64,000 bases of DNA. Source: Amycolatopsis sp. 195334CR (GTDB lineage: Bacteria > Actinomycetota > Actinomycetes > Mycobacteriales > Pseudonocardiaceae). A model generated the notes under the pieces. That model was not told the origin of the DNA. It was given only the letters and a program-made list of their open reading frames with translations, and ran no database searches. This document shows, piece after piece, positions 7,945 through 17,076 of the stretch (position 1 is the first letter of the stretch; each line of letters opens with the position of its first letter). The DNA is taken from NCBI RefSeq assembly GCF_017309385.1, contig NZ_JAFJMJ010000001.1, positions 1,240,001-1,304,000 on the forward strand. Reading direction: 5' to 3'. Both the position numbers and the translations under genes were made by a program.

Positions 7945-9440
7945 CCATTCACCCTATCGGCGCCCTCCCGGCGCAGGAGGACCCAGGCGAGCGCACCCGC
8001 CGCGACCGCGGCCACCGCACCGCAGAGCAGGCTCGTCGAGATGCCGGAGACAAACGCGTCCCGCACGTCACGCACCACCTCGGGCACGCCGCCCGTGGCC
8101 TGGAGCGCGAGGCCGACCGACCGCTCCACCCCCTCCGGCAGGAACGACGGCAGTTCGGCGGCGAACCGCGCGGCCACCACGCTGCCGAGGATCGCCACGC
8201 CCAGCGAGGTGCCCAGTTCCTGCAGCGTCGAGGTCAGCCCGGAGGCGATCCCGGCGCGTTCCCGCGGGATCGCGCCCATCAGCGCGTTCGCCGAGGTGGG
8301 CATGGCGACCCCGACCCCGGCGCCGACCAGCACCAGGCCGAGCAGCGTCGGCCCGTAGCCGCTGTCGGTGGTGACGAAGCTGAGCGCCAGCAACCCGGCG
8401 CCGACCACGGTCAGCCCGGACGCGATGGTCGCCGGAACGCCGATCCGCGCGCTGATCCTCGGGCTGAACGGGGTCACCACCAGCACGCTGAGCGCCAGCG
8501 GCATCACCCGGAACCCCGCCTCCAGCGGCGAGTACCCGAGCACGAACTGCAGGTACTGGGTGAACAGGAACAGCGAACCGCCCATGGCGAAGGCGACCAG
8601 CGCGTTGCTGGCGACCGCGCCGGTGAACCGCGGGCTCCGGAACAGCGCCAGGTCCAGCATCGGCTCGGCGGCACGGCGTTCCCAGGCGATGAAACCGGCC
8701 CCGGCGGCCAGTCCGGCCGCCAGCGGGACCAGCACCTGGCCCGAGGTCCAGCCGTGCTCGGGCACCGAGATGATGCCGTAGACCACGCCCACGCTCATCA
8801 CCACGGACAACAGCACGCCCGGCACGTCGGCGCGACGGCTCGTGGGTGCCTTCGACTCCGGCACCAGCAGCGCGATGGCGGTGATGGCGATCGCGCCGAC
8901 CGGCAGGTTGAGCACGAAGACCGAGCCCCACCAGTAGTGGTCCAGCAGCGTGCCGCCGATCACCGGGCCGAGCGCGAAACCCAGCGAGGCCACCGCGGAC
9001 CAGGCCGCGATCGCCTTCGGGCGTTCCTTCTCGTCGAAGATCTGCATCAGCACGGCGAGCGTGCTCGGCATCAGCAACGCCGCCCCGATGCCCATGCCAC
9101 CGCGGGCCAGGATCAGCTGGAGCGGGGTCTGGGCCAGCGCGGCGATCGCCGAACCGCCGGTGAACAGCACCAGGCCGAGCAGCAGCGCGCGCTTGCGGCC
9201 GAAGCGGTCGGCGAGCGAACCGGTGGTGAGCAGCAGTCCGGCCAGCACCAGCGAGTAGGCGTTGATCGTCCACTGGATCTCGGCGGTGGTGGCGCCGAGC
9301 GAATCGGTGATGGCCGGGATGGCCACGTTGAGCACGGTGTTGTCCAGCAACACCACCAGCAGGGCCAGGCAGAGCACGGCGAGGATCACCCAGCGGCGCG
9401 GGTGCGACGTGCTCTGGCCGGCCGGCGACAGTTGCGTCAT
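7941..9440 (-). CDS. DHA2-family (14-helix) MFS drug exporter
   Basis: A 499-residue inner-membrane proton-driven exporter with about 14 predicted helices, the EmrB/QacA (DHA2) type. Motif A (GSLADRFGRKRALL, about residues 76-89) and motif C-like glycines in the fifth helix are visible, and DNTVLNVAIPAI at the first helix is typical of the family. ATG 9440 has GGGGAGG just upstream. It is the first gene of the exporter-TetR operon. The substrate cannot be read from sequence; such proteins commonly export antibiotics or dyes. In antibiotic producers they may give self-resistance, but no biosynthetic genes are adjacent. Confidence 0.92.
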   Translation of the reverse strand: MTQLSPAGQSTSHPRRWVILAVLCLALLVVLLDNTVLNVAIPAITDSLGATTAEIQWTINAYSLVLAGLLLTTGSLADRFGRKRALLLGLVLFTGGSAIAALAQTPLQLILARGGMGIGAALLMPSTLAVLMQIFDEKERPKAIAAWSAVASLGFALGPVIGGTLLDHYWWGSVFVLNLPVGAIAITAIALLVPESKAPTSRRADVPGVLLSVVMSVGVVYGIISVPEHGWTSGQVLVPLAAGLAAGAGFIAWERRAAEPMLDLALFRSPRFTGAVASNALVAFAMGGSLFLFTQYLQFVLGYSPLEAGFRVMPLALSVLVVTPFSPRISARIGVPATIASGLTVVGAGLLALSFVTTDSGYGPTLLGLVLVGAGVGVAMPTSANALMGAIPRERAGIASGLTSTLQELGTSLGVAILGSVVAARFAAELPSFLPEGVERSVGLALQATGGVPEVVRDVRDAFVSGISTSLLCGAVAAVAAGALAWVLLRREGADRVNG

Positions 9441-9450
9441 GGCCTCCCCT

Positions 9451-9477
9451 TACGGTGTACGACTCCCTTACACCGTA
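9451..9477. promoter_or_regulatory. Perfect palindromic TetR operator
   Basis: TACGGTGTA (9451-9459) and its exact complement TACACCGTA (9469-9477) are separated by 9 bases, ending 11 bases before the exporter start codon. The size, symmetry and position match a TetR-dimer operator for the repressor encoded at the end of this operon. Binding is inferred. Confidence 0.7.
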
Positions 9478-9554
9478 CGAGGACGGGCGCGCGGAAGCCA
9501 CCCGGGTTCTCGGAGAGCGGATTTCTTCGCGGGAACAGACCGCGGACATGAAGC

Positions 9555-9599
9555 GGCGGCCCGCTCAACCAGCCTGGGGGTCACTGGGAGCGGGCCGCC
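9555..9599. repeat. 12-bp perfect inverted repeat in a divergent intergenic region
   Basis: GGCGGCCCGCTC (9555-9566) and GAGCGGGCCGCC (9588-9599) form a 12-pair stem with a 21-base loop. It lies between two divergently transcribed genes (exporter start 9440, ABC start 9846), where no annotated transcript needs a terminator. It could be the end or body of a small RNA or a protein-binding site. The rest of 9478-9845 shows no gene I can support. Confidence 0.5.
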
Positions 9600-9845
9600 A
9601 AGGCACAGTCTAGGCACTCCCGCCGCGCTTCGCCCCCCGGGGTGCGGATGAGTTCGTGATTAGTTGTCCACGCGAAGCGCCGCGGTCTGGTGAAAGTCCC
9701 AGTGGGACGGCCGCGACCTGCGCTTTCGCCGTCGGCTCCAGTCTGGACGGTCGGAACCGGCGCGGCCGAAAGTGACCGAGATCGCGCCGCGCGCGGGCGC
9801 GTACGGCAGGATGCCACCCACAGCAAGCCGACGATCGGGGGCGAT

Positions 9846-10829
9846 ATGCACGACGGCAGTGGCCGGATCGTGGTGCAGAACCTCACCAAGCAGTTCGGAC
9901 CGGTGACCGCGGTGCAGAACCTGAGCTTCGTGGTGGAGCCGGGTTCGGTGACCGGCTTCCTCGGCCCGAACGGGGCGGGCAAGACCACCACCCTGCGCAT
10001 GCTGCTCGGGCTGGTCAAACCGACGCAGGGCACGGCGACCATCAACGGCCGCACGCACGACCAGCTGGGCAACCCGGCCAGGGTGGTCGGCTCGGTGCTG
10101 GAGAACGAGGGCTTCCACCCCAAGCGCACCGCCCGCAACCACCTGCTGGTCTACGCCGCCGCGATCGGCGTGCCGGACCAGCGCGCGGACGAGGTGCTCG
10201 GCCTGGTCGGGCTGAGCTCGGCGGCGCACCGGAAGGCGGGCGACTTCTCGCTCGGCATGCGCCAGCGGCTGGCACTGGCCACCGCGCTGCTCGGCGATCC
10301 GCAGGTGCTGGTGCTCGACGAACCCGCCAACGGGCTGGACCCCGAGGGCATCGCCTGGCTGCGCACCTTCCTGCGGTCCTACGCCAAGGGCGGGCGCACG
10401 GTGCTGGTCTCCAGCCACCTGCTCGCCGAGGTCGAGCAGACCATCGACCAGGTGGTCATCATCAGCCGCGGGCAGACGATGTACCACGGCCGGGTCGACC
10501 AGCTGCGCGGTTCGCAGCAGGCCCGCGTGGTCGTGCTGCCCTCGGACCTGAACAAGCTGGGCACGGCGTTGCAGGAGGCGGGCGTCGCGGACGTGCAGGC
10601 GATGCCGGACGGCTGGCTGACCGTGGCGGGCGCGACCGCGCGGCAGGTCGGCGACCTGGCGCTGGCGCAGGGCGTGGCGATCTACGGGTTGCGCGAGGAG
10701 ACCGCGGACCTGGAGAAGCTGTTCTTCCAGCTGACCGCGGGCCAGTTCAGCGCGCAGCAACCACCGCCGGGCTGGGGCCCGCCGCCCCAGCAGCAACAGC
10801 AGCAGCAGTACTGGGGAGGGCAGCGCTGA
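9846..10829 (+). CDS. ABC transporter ATP-binding protein (ABC-2 type exporter)
   Basis: A 327-residue ATPase for the permease that follows. Walker A is GPNGAGKTT (40-48), the signature is FSLGMRQ (134-140) rather than LSGGQ, and Walker B is VLVLDEP with catalytic Glu159. The SLGM signature is usual in ABC-2/CcmA-type ATPases. Residues about 300-327 are an unusual tail of proline and seven consecutive glutamines. ATG 9846 follows GGGGGC. The stop overlaps the permease start as TGATG. The exported substrate is unknown; relatives move antibiotics or lantibiotics. Confidence 0.9.
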   Translation: MHDGSGRIVVQNLTKQFGPVTAVQNLSFVVEPGSVTGFLGPNGAGKTTTLRMLLGLVKPTQGTATINGRTHDQLGNPARVVGSVLENEGFHPKRTARNHLLVYAAAIGVPDQRADEVLGLVGLSSAAHRKAGDFSLGMRQRLALATALLGDPQVLVLDEPANGLDPEGIAWLRTFLRSYAKGGRTVLVSSHLLAEVEQTIDQVVIISRGQTMYHGRVDQLRGSQQARVVVLPSDLNKLGTALQEAGVADVQAMPDGWLTVAGATARQVGDLALAQGVAIYGLREETADLEKLFFQLTAGQFSAQQPPPGWGPPPQQQQQQQYWGGQR

Positions 10830-11713
10830 TGGGCAGGCTGATCAAGGCGGAGTTCCGCAAGACGCTGTCCACCAAGAGCTGGTGGGGCCTGCTGATCCCG
10901 GCGATCCTGTTCGCCTTCGTCTTCTCGCTCGGCTGGGGCTTCACCACCAACGACTTCGCCGACTTCCTCGGCAGCTCGGACACCCGCGAGCTGACCAGCA
11001 TGCTGGGCATCAACGTCGGCGAGTGGCCGGTCGGGCTGCTGGCGATGGCGCACGGCATCAACGTGGGCACGCTGTTCCCGGTGATCTTCGGCGTGTTCGC
11101 GCTGGCCGGGGAGTACTCGAAGAAGACGATCACCACCACCTTCCTGACCGCGCCGAACCGCGGCATGGCGCTGACCGCGAAGATGATCACCTACGTGGCC
11201 TGGGGCGTGCTGTACGGCGTGGTGCTGGTCGGCGCGGCTTCGCTGGGCACGGTGCTGACCGTGGACAGCCAGCTGATGCCGAGCGCACCGCAGTTCCTCG
11301 GCGTGCTGGGCGCGGGCATCCTGGCGACCGTGCTGGCCACCCTGTTCGGCATCGGGGTCGGCGCGATGTGGAACAGCGTGGTGGGCAGCGTCATCACCCT
11401 GGTCATCTACCTGCTGATCGTGGAGAACCTGCTGGTCATCGTGGCCTTCGGCTGGCTGGACGTGACCTGGATCGGCGGCATCCTGCCGAACGGCACGGTC
11501 AACGGCATCGTCGGCGCGATCGGGGCGGAGGCCTTCGGCGCGGCCGGGGTGACCCTGCCCGGGCTCGACGACGAGCTCCAGTGGGCGCTGCAGTACGCCG
11601 CCGGTGCGCCCGGTGCCTTCTCGTGGTGGGCCTCGGCGCTGATCTTCGCCGGCTGGACGGCGATCTTCTTCGTCGGCGGCTGGCTGGTCAACCAGCGTCG
11701 CGACATCACCTGA
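10829..11713 (+). CDS. ABC-2 type transporter permease
   Basis: A 294-residue membrane protein with about six predicted helices, starting with a cytosolic amphipathic stretch (MGRLIKAEFRKTLSTKSWW) typical of ABC-2 permeases. It should form the channel for the ATPase encoded immediately before, with which it is translationally coupled (TGATG at 10827-10831; GGGGAGGG ribosome site inside the upstream gene). The transcript ends at a strong hairpin 10 bases after the stop. The substrate is unknown. Confidence 0.88.
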   Translation: MGRLIKAEFRKTLSTKSWWGLLIPAILFAFVFSLGWGFTTNDFADFLGSSDTRELTSMLGINVGEWPVGLLAMAHGINVGTLFPVIFGVFALAGEYSKKTITTTFLTAPNRGMALTAKMITYVAWGVLYGVVLVGAASLGTVLTVDSQLMPSAPQFLGVLGAGILATVLATLFGIGVGAMWNSVVGSVITLVIYLLIVENLLVIVAFGWLDVTWIGGILPNGTVNGIVGAIGAEAFGAAGVTLPGLDDELQWALQYAAGAPGAFSWWASALIFAGWTAIFFVGGWLVNQRRDIT

Positions 11714-11722
11714 GTTCGACCG

Positions 11723-11752
11723 CCGCCGGGTGTCCGAGCGGACACTCGGCGG
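11723..11752 (+). terminator. Intrinsic-type terminator hairpin after the ABC-2 operon
   Basis: Bases 11723-11735 pair with 11740-11752 (13 pairs, one of them G-U) around a four-base loop, 10 bases after the permease stop. No U-tract follows, as is common in actinobacteria. Confidence 0.65.
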
Positions 11753-11785
11753 CAATTGTCGGTGCACGCGCCTAGCCTGGCGATC

Positions 11786-14700
11786 GTGACCACTGCCCCA
11801 CCCCGTCCTCGCAGTCCTCGCACCGAGGCGCCCGCGGAAGCCCCGTCCACCGGCCGGACCGGCTGGATCCGGCGGCTCGCCGCGGCCTGCTGGCGCCACC
11901 GCGCGCTGGTGGTGCTGTCGCTGGGCGCCGCCGTGCTGGGCGTCGGGTTGCAGGCGGTCGGGCCGCTGGTGGTGCGGTCCGCGGTGGACGACGCGGTGGC
12001 GGGCGAAACCGCGCGGCTCGGCCTGCTGGCGGGGTTCCTGATCGGGTTGCAGGCGCTCAGCTTCGGGACCGCCTTCCTGCGCCGGTACGTCGGCGGGCGG
12101 CTCGCCCTCGACGTGCAGCACGACCTGCGCCAGGCCGTGTTCGGCGCGGTGTCGCGGTTGGACGGCGGCAAGCAGGACTCCCTGCGCACCGGGCAGATCG
12201 CCTCGCGCGCGATCACCGATCTGCAGCTGGTGGTCAGCATCCTGATGCAGGTCCCGCTGTCCGCCGGTTCGGTGATCTTCGCCCTGCTCGCGCTCGGCGC
12301 GATGCTGTGGATGTCGCCGCTGCTCACGGTGATCGCGCTGGTGGTGGCGCCGGCCGTGGCGATCGTGGTGGCGTTGAGCCGGAAGCGGTTGTTCCCGGCG
12401 ACGTGGTCCGCGCAGCAGCGCGCGGCCGATCTCGCGCAGCACGTCGAGGAGACGGTCACCGGGGTCCGCGTGGTCAAGGGCTTCGGCCAGGAGGCGCGCG
12501 AGGTCGCCCGGCTGGAACGCACCGCGCGGAAGCTCTTCGGCGAGCGCCTGCGGGCGGCCCGGCTGTCCTCACTCCCGGCCGCCACCACCGCCGCGCTGCC
12601 CGCCGCCGGGCAGGTCGCGGTGCTCGGCGTCGGTGGCGTGCTGGCGCTCAACGGGCAGGTCAGCCTCGGCACGTTCCTCGCCTTCGCCACCTACGTCTCG
12701 GCGTTGATCGGTCCCGCGCGGATGCTGTCCAGCCTGATCGTGCAGGCCCAGCTGACCCGCGCGGGCGCGGAACGGGTGTACGAGCTGATCGACGCGCAGC
12801 CCGAGGTGGTCGAGAAGCCGGACGCGCGGCCGTTGCCGTCCGGTCCGCTGGAGATCCGGTTCGACGACGTCCGCTTCGGCTACACCCGTGCGGAACCGGT
12901 GCTCGACGGGCTGTCGCTGCACGCGAGACCGGGCGAGACGCTGGCGCTGGTGGGTACCGCGGGGTCCGGCAAGTCGACCATCTCGCTGCTGCTGCCGCGG
13001 TTCTACGACGTGCACGCCGGGTCTGTCCACATCGGACAGGAGGACGTCCGTGACCTCCGGCTCGCCGAGCTGCGGCAGGCCATCGGCGTGGTGTTCGAGG
13101 AGGCGTTCCTGTTCTCCTCGTCGGTGCGCGACAACATCGCCTACGGCAAGCCGGACGCGACCGAGGAGGAGGTCGTCGCGGCGGCGAAGGCGGCCGAAGC
13201 GCACGAGTTCATCCAAGCGCTGCCGGACGGGTACGACACCCTCGTCGGCGAGCGCGGGCTGACGCTGTCCGGCGGGCAGCGGCAACGACTGGGCCTGGCC
13301 CGCGCGCTGATCACCGATCCACGCGTACTGCTGCTGGACGACGCCACGTCCGCGGTGGACACGGTCACCGAGGCGGCGATCCACGAGACCCTGCGCTCGG
13401 TCACCGCCGGGCGCACCACGCTGCTCGTCGCGCACCGGCGTTCGACGCTGGCGCTGGCCGACCGGATCGCCGTGCTGGACGCGGGGCACGTGGTCGACGT
13501 CGGGACCGCCGAGGAGTTGGAGGAGCGCTGCCAGCTGTTCCGCGAGCTGGTCGCCGGGCCCGGTGAGGACGTCGAAGCGGTGCACCACTGCTCGCCGCTG
13601 CGGCGCGACGAGCGCGGGATCACCCCGGAACTCTGGCCGGAGGACGAACCCGAGGACGAGATCGCCCGGCTGGCCGACGCCGCCGGACAGCGCACGACCA
13701 CGCCGAGCCCGCGGGCGCTGAGCGGACCGCGCGGCAGCGGCTCGCTCGACCTGCCGCCGACCGAGGAACTGATCGAGGGCGTGCGGAAGCTGCCGCCGGT
13801 GCGCGACGAGCCGTCGCTGGACGGGATGGACGTGACCGCGCCGGATCCGCGGTTCCGGCTGGCCGCGATGCTGCGGCCGGTGCGCTGGCTGCTGGCCGGG
13901 GTGGTCGCGCTGGTGGCGGCGGACGCGGCGGCCAGCATCGCGCTGCCCGCGTTGTACCAGCAGGGGGTCGACCGCGGGGTGGTCGCCGGTTCGGCGACCG
14001 CGATCTGGGTGGTCGCCGGGATCGGTGCGCTGGTGATCGCGGTGAACTGGCTGGTGATCGCCGCGCAGACCAGGCTCACCGCGCGCAGCGGCGAGACCGT
14101 GTTGTACGCGCTGCGGGTCCGCAGCTACGCGCACCTGCAACGGCTCGGGCTCGACTACTACGAGCGCGAGCTGTCCGGGAAGATCATGACCCGGATGACC
14201 ACGGACGTGGACGCGTTGTCCACGTTCCTGCAGACCGGACTGGCCACCGCGGTGGTCAGCGCGCTGACCCTGGTCGGTATTTCGGTGGCACTGCTGGTGA
14301 TCGACGTTTCGCTGGCGCTGTACGCGCTCGCCGTGCTGCCGGTGTTGCTGGTGGCCACGGTGATCTTCCGGCGGCTGGCTTCGGCGGCGTACACCGAGGC
14401 ACGCGAGCGGGTCAGCGTGGTCAACGCGGACATGCAGGAGAACGTCACCGGGATCCGGGTGGCGCAGGCGTACACCCGCGAGGAGCGCTCGGCGGAGTCG
14501 TTCGCCTCCAAGAGCGACGCGTACCGCCGGTCGCGGTTGCGGGCGCAGCGGTACATCGCCACGTACTTCCCGCTGGTGACCATGTTGTCCGGTACCGCGG
14601 AGGCGGTGGTGCTGGTGGCCGGGGCGAACCGGGTGGCGGAAGGGACGCTGTCGGCCGGGGTGCTGCTGGCGTTCCTGTTGTACCTGGGGCAGTTCTTCTC

Positions 14701-15562
14701 GCCGATCCAGCAGCTCTCGTCGGTGTTCGACGGGTACCAGCAGGCGAAGGTGGGGCTGAAGCGGATCGGCGACCTACTGCGCACCCCGACTTCGGTGCCC
14801 GCCGCGGCGAACCCACGACCGGCCCCCGCGCGCCTTCGGGGCGAAGTGACCTTCGACGCGGTCGATTTCGCTTACGCGGGAACGGACACCCAGGCGCTCT
14901 CGGAGGTGTCGCTGGACGTGCGGGCGGGCGAGACGATCGCGCTGGTGGGTGCCACGGGCGCGGGCAAGTCGACCGCGGTGAAGCTGGTCGCGCGGTTCTA
15001 CGACGTGACCGACGGGGTGGTGCGCATCGACGGGGTCGATGTGCGGGAGTACGACCTGACCTCGTTGCGGGGGCGGATGGGCGTGGTGCCGCAGGAGGCG
15101 CACCTGTTCTCGGGCACGGTCGCGGACAACGTGCGATACGGCCGCCCGTCGGCGACGGATGCCGAAGTGGAGGCCGCGGTGCGCGCGGTCGGTGCGCTGG
15201 ACGGGGTTGCCGCCCTACCGCAGGGCTTCCGGCAGCCGGTGGGGGAACGGGGGCGCTCCTTGTCCGCGGGGCAGCGGCAACTGGTCGCACTGGCGCGGGC
15301 GGAACTGGTGGACCCGGACATCCTGCTACTGGACGAGGCGACGGCGGCCCTGGACCCGTCGACGGAAGCGGCCGTCCTGGCCGCCACCGACCAGATCGCC
15401 CGACGGCGGACCACCTTCGTTGTCGCCCACCGCCTCGCCACCGCGGCCAGGGCGGACCGCATCGCCGTCCTGGCACACGGCCGCATCGTCGAAACGGGTC
15501 CGCACCACGAACTGCTCACAAATTCGGGGCCTTACTCGCGCCTTTGGGAGCTGAGCAAGTAA
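11786..15562 (+). CDS. Fused heterodimer-type ABC exporter (TM-NBD-TM-NBD in one chain)
   Basis: A 1258-residue inner-membrane multidrug-type exporter that joins two half-transporters which are normally separate genes. Half 1: membrane domain about 30-330 and a nucleotide-binding domain with Walker A GTAGSGKST near 390, signature LSGGQ near 493 and Walker B ending LLLDDATS near 517. Half 2: membrane domain about 690-1000, Walker A GATGAGKST near 1055, signature LSAGQ near 1158 and Walker B LLLDEATA near 1183. The first Walker B has Asp where the catalytic Glu should be, and the second signature is altered, so one ATP site is degenerate and the other complete. An acidic linker of about 100 residues joins the halves. 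GTG 11786 lies 7 bases after TAGCCT (leaderless); a start at 11756 is possible. Confidence 0.9.
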   Translation: MTTAPPRPRSPRTEAPAEAPSTGRTGWIRRLAAACWRHRALVVLSLGAAVLGVGLQAVGPLVVRSAVDDAVAGETARLGLLAGFLIGLQALSFGTAFLRRYVGGRLALDVQHDLRQAVFGAVSRLDGGKQDSLRTGQIASRAITDLQLVVSILMQVPLSAGSVIFALLALGAMLWMSPLLTVIALVVAPAVAIVVALSRKRLFPATWSAQQRAADLAQHVEETVTGVRVVKGFGQEAREVARLERTARKLFGERLRAARLSSLPAATTAALPAAGQVAVLGVGGVLALNGQVSLGTFLAFATYVSALIGPARMLSSLIVQAQLTRAGAERVYELIDAQPEVVEKPDARPLPSGPLEIRFDDVRFGYTRAEPVLDGLSLHARPGETLALVGTAGSGKSTISLLLPRFYDVHAGSVHIGQEDVRDLRLAELRQAIGVVFEEAFLFSSSVRDNIAYGKPDATEEEVVAAAKAAEAHEFIQALPDGYDTLVGERGLTLSGGQRQRLGLARALITDPRVLLLDDATSAVDTVTEAAIHETLRSVTAGRTTLLVAHRRSTLALADRIAVLDAGHVVDVGTAEELEERCQLFRELVAGPGEDVEAVHHCSPLRRDERGITPELWPEDEPEDEIARLADAAGQRTTTPSPRALSGPRGSGSLDLPPTEELIEGVRKLPPVRDEPSLDGMDVTAPDPRFRLAAMLRPVRWLLAGVVALVAADAAASIALPALYQQGVDRGVVAGSATAIWVVAGIGALVIAVNWLVIAAQTRLTARSGETVLYALRVRSYAHLQRLGLDYYERELSGKIMTRMTTDVDALSTFLQTGLATAVVSALTLVGISVALLVIDVSLALYALAVLPVLLVATVIFRRLASAAYTEARERVSVVNADMQENVTGIRVAQAYTREERSAESFASKSDAYRRSRLRAQRYIATYFPLVTMLSGTAEAVVLVAGANRVAEGTLSAGVLLAFLLYLGQFFSPIQQLSSVFDGYQQAKVGLKRIGDLLRTPTSVPAAANPRPAPARLRGEVTFDAVDFAYAGTDTQALSEVSLDVRAGETIALVGATGAGKSTAVKLVARFYDVTDGVVRIDGVDVREYDLTSLRGRMGVVPQEAHLFSGTVADNVRYGRPSATDAEVEAAVRAVGALDGVAALPQGFRQPVGERGRSLSAGQRQLVALARAELVDPDILLLDEATAALDPSTEAAVLAATDQIARRRTTFVVAHRLATAARADRIAVLAHGRIVETGPHHELLTNSGPYSRLWELSK

Positions 15563-15791
15563 CAAGCCGCGGCAGCCTTGCCGTATCCGCACGCCCGGGT
15601 TCCGGCGGCTGAAGCCCTGGCCCTGACGAGCCCGGCCCACACGCATCCACGGCCAGCACCAAACCACCCCGCCCTCGAACCCGCAGCCGAGTCGCCGCGG
15701 CCAAGGGGCGCCACGCGGCACCAACCTGCGCGGCCGCTCACCTGCTCCACCAGGGAAAACCGCGTGCCCCGGCACCATCATCGCTGTCACC

Positions 15792-16400
15792 ATGGCGGAC
15801 ATGAGAGACATTCCGTACCGAGAAATCCGGGCCCTTCACGACGACCGCACGGTCCGCGTCTACCAGGCCTACTCCCCCGCCATCGCGGAGCCGGCGCTCG
15901 CGGCGGGCACCTTCGTGCCGCCCTTCAAGCGCGAGCGCATGACCTGGATCAAACCGTCCTTTCTCTGGATGGCCTACCGCTGCGGCTGGGCGAGCAAGCC
16001 CGGGCAGGAGCGCGTACTCGCGCTCGACCTCACCCAGGAGGGCTTTGCCTGGGCGCTCGGCCATTCCGCCCTGAGCCACTTCGACCCCGACTTCCACCCC
16101 GACCGCGAAACCTGGGCCGCCCAGGTCCAGACCACGCCGGTCCGCATCCAGTGGGATCCCGAGCGCGGGCTCCACCACCAGCCGCTGCCCCACCGGTCCA
16201 TCCAAATAGGACTCCGAGGTGAAGCCGTCGGCCGTTACGTGGACGACTGGATCACCGCGATCACCGACGTCACGGCGACCATGAAGGAGATCGGCAGCCT
16301 GGTCGCCGACCGCGAACTGGAGCGCGCGCGGGCACTGCTCCCGGACGAGCGCCCCTACACCGGCATCCTGCCGGACAGCTTCTCCGCCTCGGCCAAGTAG
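15792..16400 (+). CDS. DUF4291 family protein
   Basis: A 202-residue soluble protein matching DUF4291: it begins IRALHDDRTVRVYQAYSPAIAEPAL and has the conserved MTWIKPSFLWMAYRCGWA and RIQWDPER-RSIQIGL segments. The function of the family is unknown. Two ATGs lie close together (15792 and 15801); neither has a clear ribosome site, so the start may shift by three codons. It stands alone after a 229-base gap that shows nothing recognisable, and its 3' end overlaps the convergent orphan gene by 46 bases. Confidence 0.85.
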   Translation: MADMRDIPYREIRALHDDRTVRVYQAYSPAIAEPALAAGTFVPPFKRERMTWIKPSFLWMAYRCGWASKPGQERVLALDLTQEGFAWALGHSALSHFDPDFHPDRETWAAQVQTTPVRIQWDPERGLHHQPLPHRSIQIGLRGEAVGRYVDDWITAITDVTATMKEIGSLVADRELERARALLPDERPYTGILPDSFSASAK

Positions 16401-16753
16401 AGGCGCTGCTCCTCGGTGTCCGGCTCGATCCGGCCACCACCGCGCACCAGCATCACGATCGACGGCCGCAGCACGCCGTCCACCATGGTCCGGCGCAGTT
16501 CGTGACCCGACCGGAAATATTCGCGGAATACGTGCCGGGTGAACATATCGAATTGAACAATGTCCACCCGGTGAAAATCCGCCGCCATCGCGGTGAATCC
16601 GGTCGGTACCCCGACCAGTCCGGCCAGCCCCTCGGCCAGCGCCAGATAGGTCTCGCCGACGCGCAGCGCCGGGTTCCACACCGTTTCCTCACCGACTTCG
16701 AAAACGCAGCTCACCGAAACTCCACCACCCAACCCGGCGAAAAGAAGGTTCAT
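16355..16753 (-). CDS. Hypothetical protein, last gene of the EspC/YbaB cassette
   Basis: A 132-residue soluble protein I do not recognise with certainty. The N-terminal CVFEVGEETVWNPALRVG and the following helix-rich part recall DUF6086-type proteins found near type VII secretion genes, but this is tentative. The ATG at 16753 overlaps the upstream gene's stop as ATGA (16750-16753), so the two are coupled. No signal peptide or membrane helix is seen. Its tail overlaps DUF4291 by 46 bases. GC content around its start (16500-16750) is visibly lower than in neighbouring genes. Confidence 0.72.
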   Translation of the reverse strand: MNLLFAGLGGGVSVSCVFEVGEETVWNPALRVGETYLALAEGLAGLVGVPTGFTAMAADFHRVDIVQFDMFTRHVFREYFRSGHELRRTMVDGVLRPSIVMLVRGGGRIEPDTEEQRLYLAEAEKLSGRMPV

Positions 16754-17076
16754 CCTAGAGCGGTTTCGTCCACTTCGAGGTCGAAAACGGCGAGCATTTC
16801 CGCGATATGCCCGATCAGCAGTACCGCCATCGGCGAACCGGCGGCCGGGCACTCCGCCAATCGCAGGCGCAACTCCACCAGCGCTTGTCGATCACGGGGA
16901 CCGCCCGCCAGCAGCACGTCGAGCCGCCCGTCCTCGAAGAGGCGCAGGTATTCGATCAGGCGCAGATCGTCGGCGTCGGCGAGCCGCCAGCCCACCAGCC
17001 GCCCCTCGGCGACCAGCAGCTCCCGATCCCGCGCGAGGCGGATCCGCACCACCTCCGCGAACCGGGAGCGTTGCAC
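16750..17076 (-). CDS. Hypothetical protein of the EspC/YbaB cassette
   Basis: A 108-residue, charged, leucine-rich protein with no domain I recognise, predicted soluble and alpha-helical. GTG 17076 is preceded by a strong GGAGGTGG site 8 bases upstream, which decides the start. It is coupled by ATGA to the 132-residue gene downstream. Its place after the EspC-like gene suggests an accessory or chaperone-like role in that cassette; this is inference from position only. Confidence 0.68.
   Translation of the reverse strand: MQRSRFAEVVRIRLARDRELLVAEGRLVGWRLADADDLRLIEYLRLFEDGRLDVLLAGGPRDRQALVELRLRLAECPAAGSPMAVLLIGHIAEMLAVFDLEVDETALG

Noticed and set aside
9540..9660. tRNA or other structural RNA
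   Set aside because: The strong stem has no cloverleaf arms or T-loop consensus; kept only as an inverted repeat.
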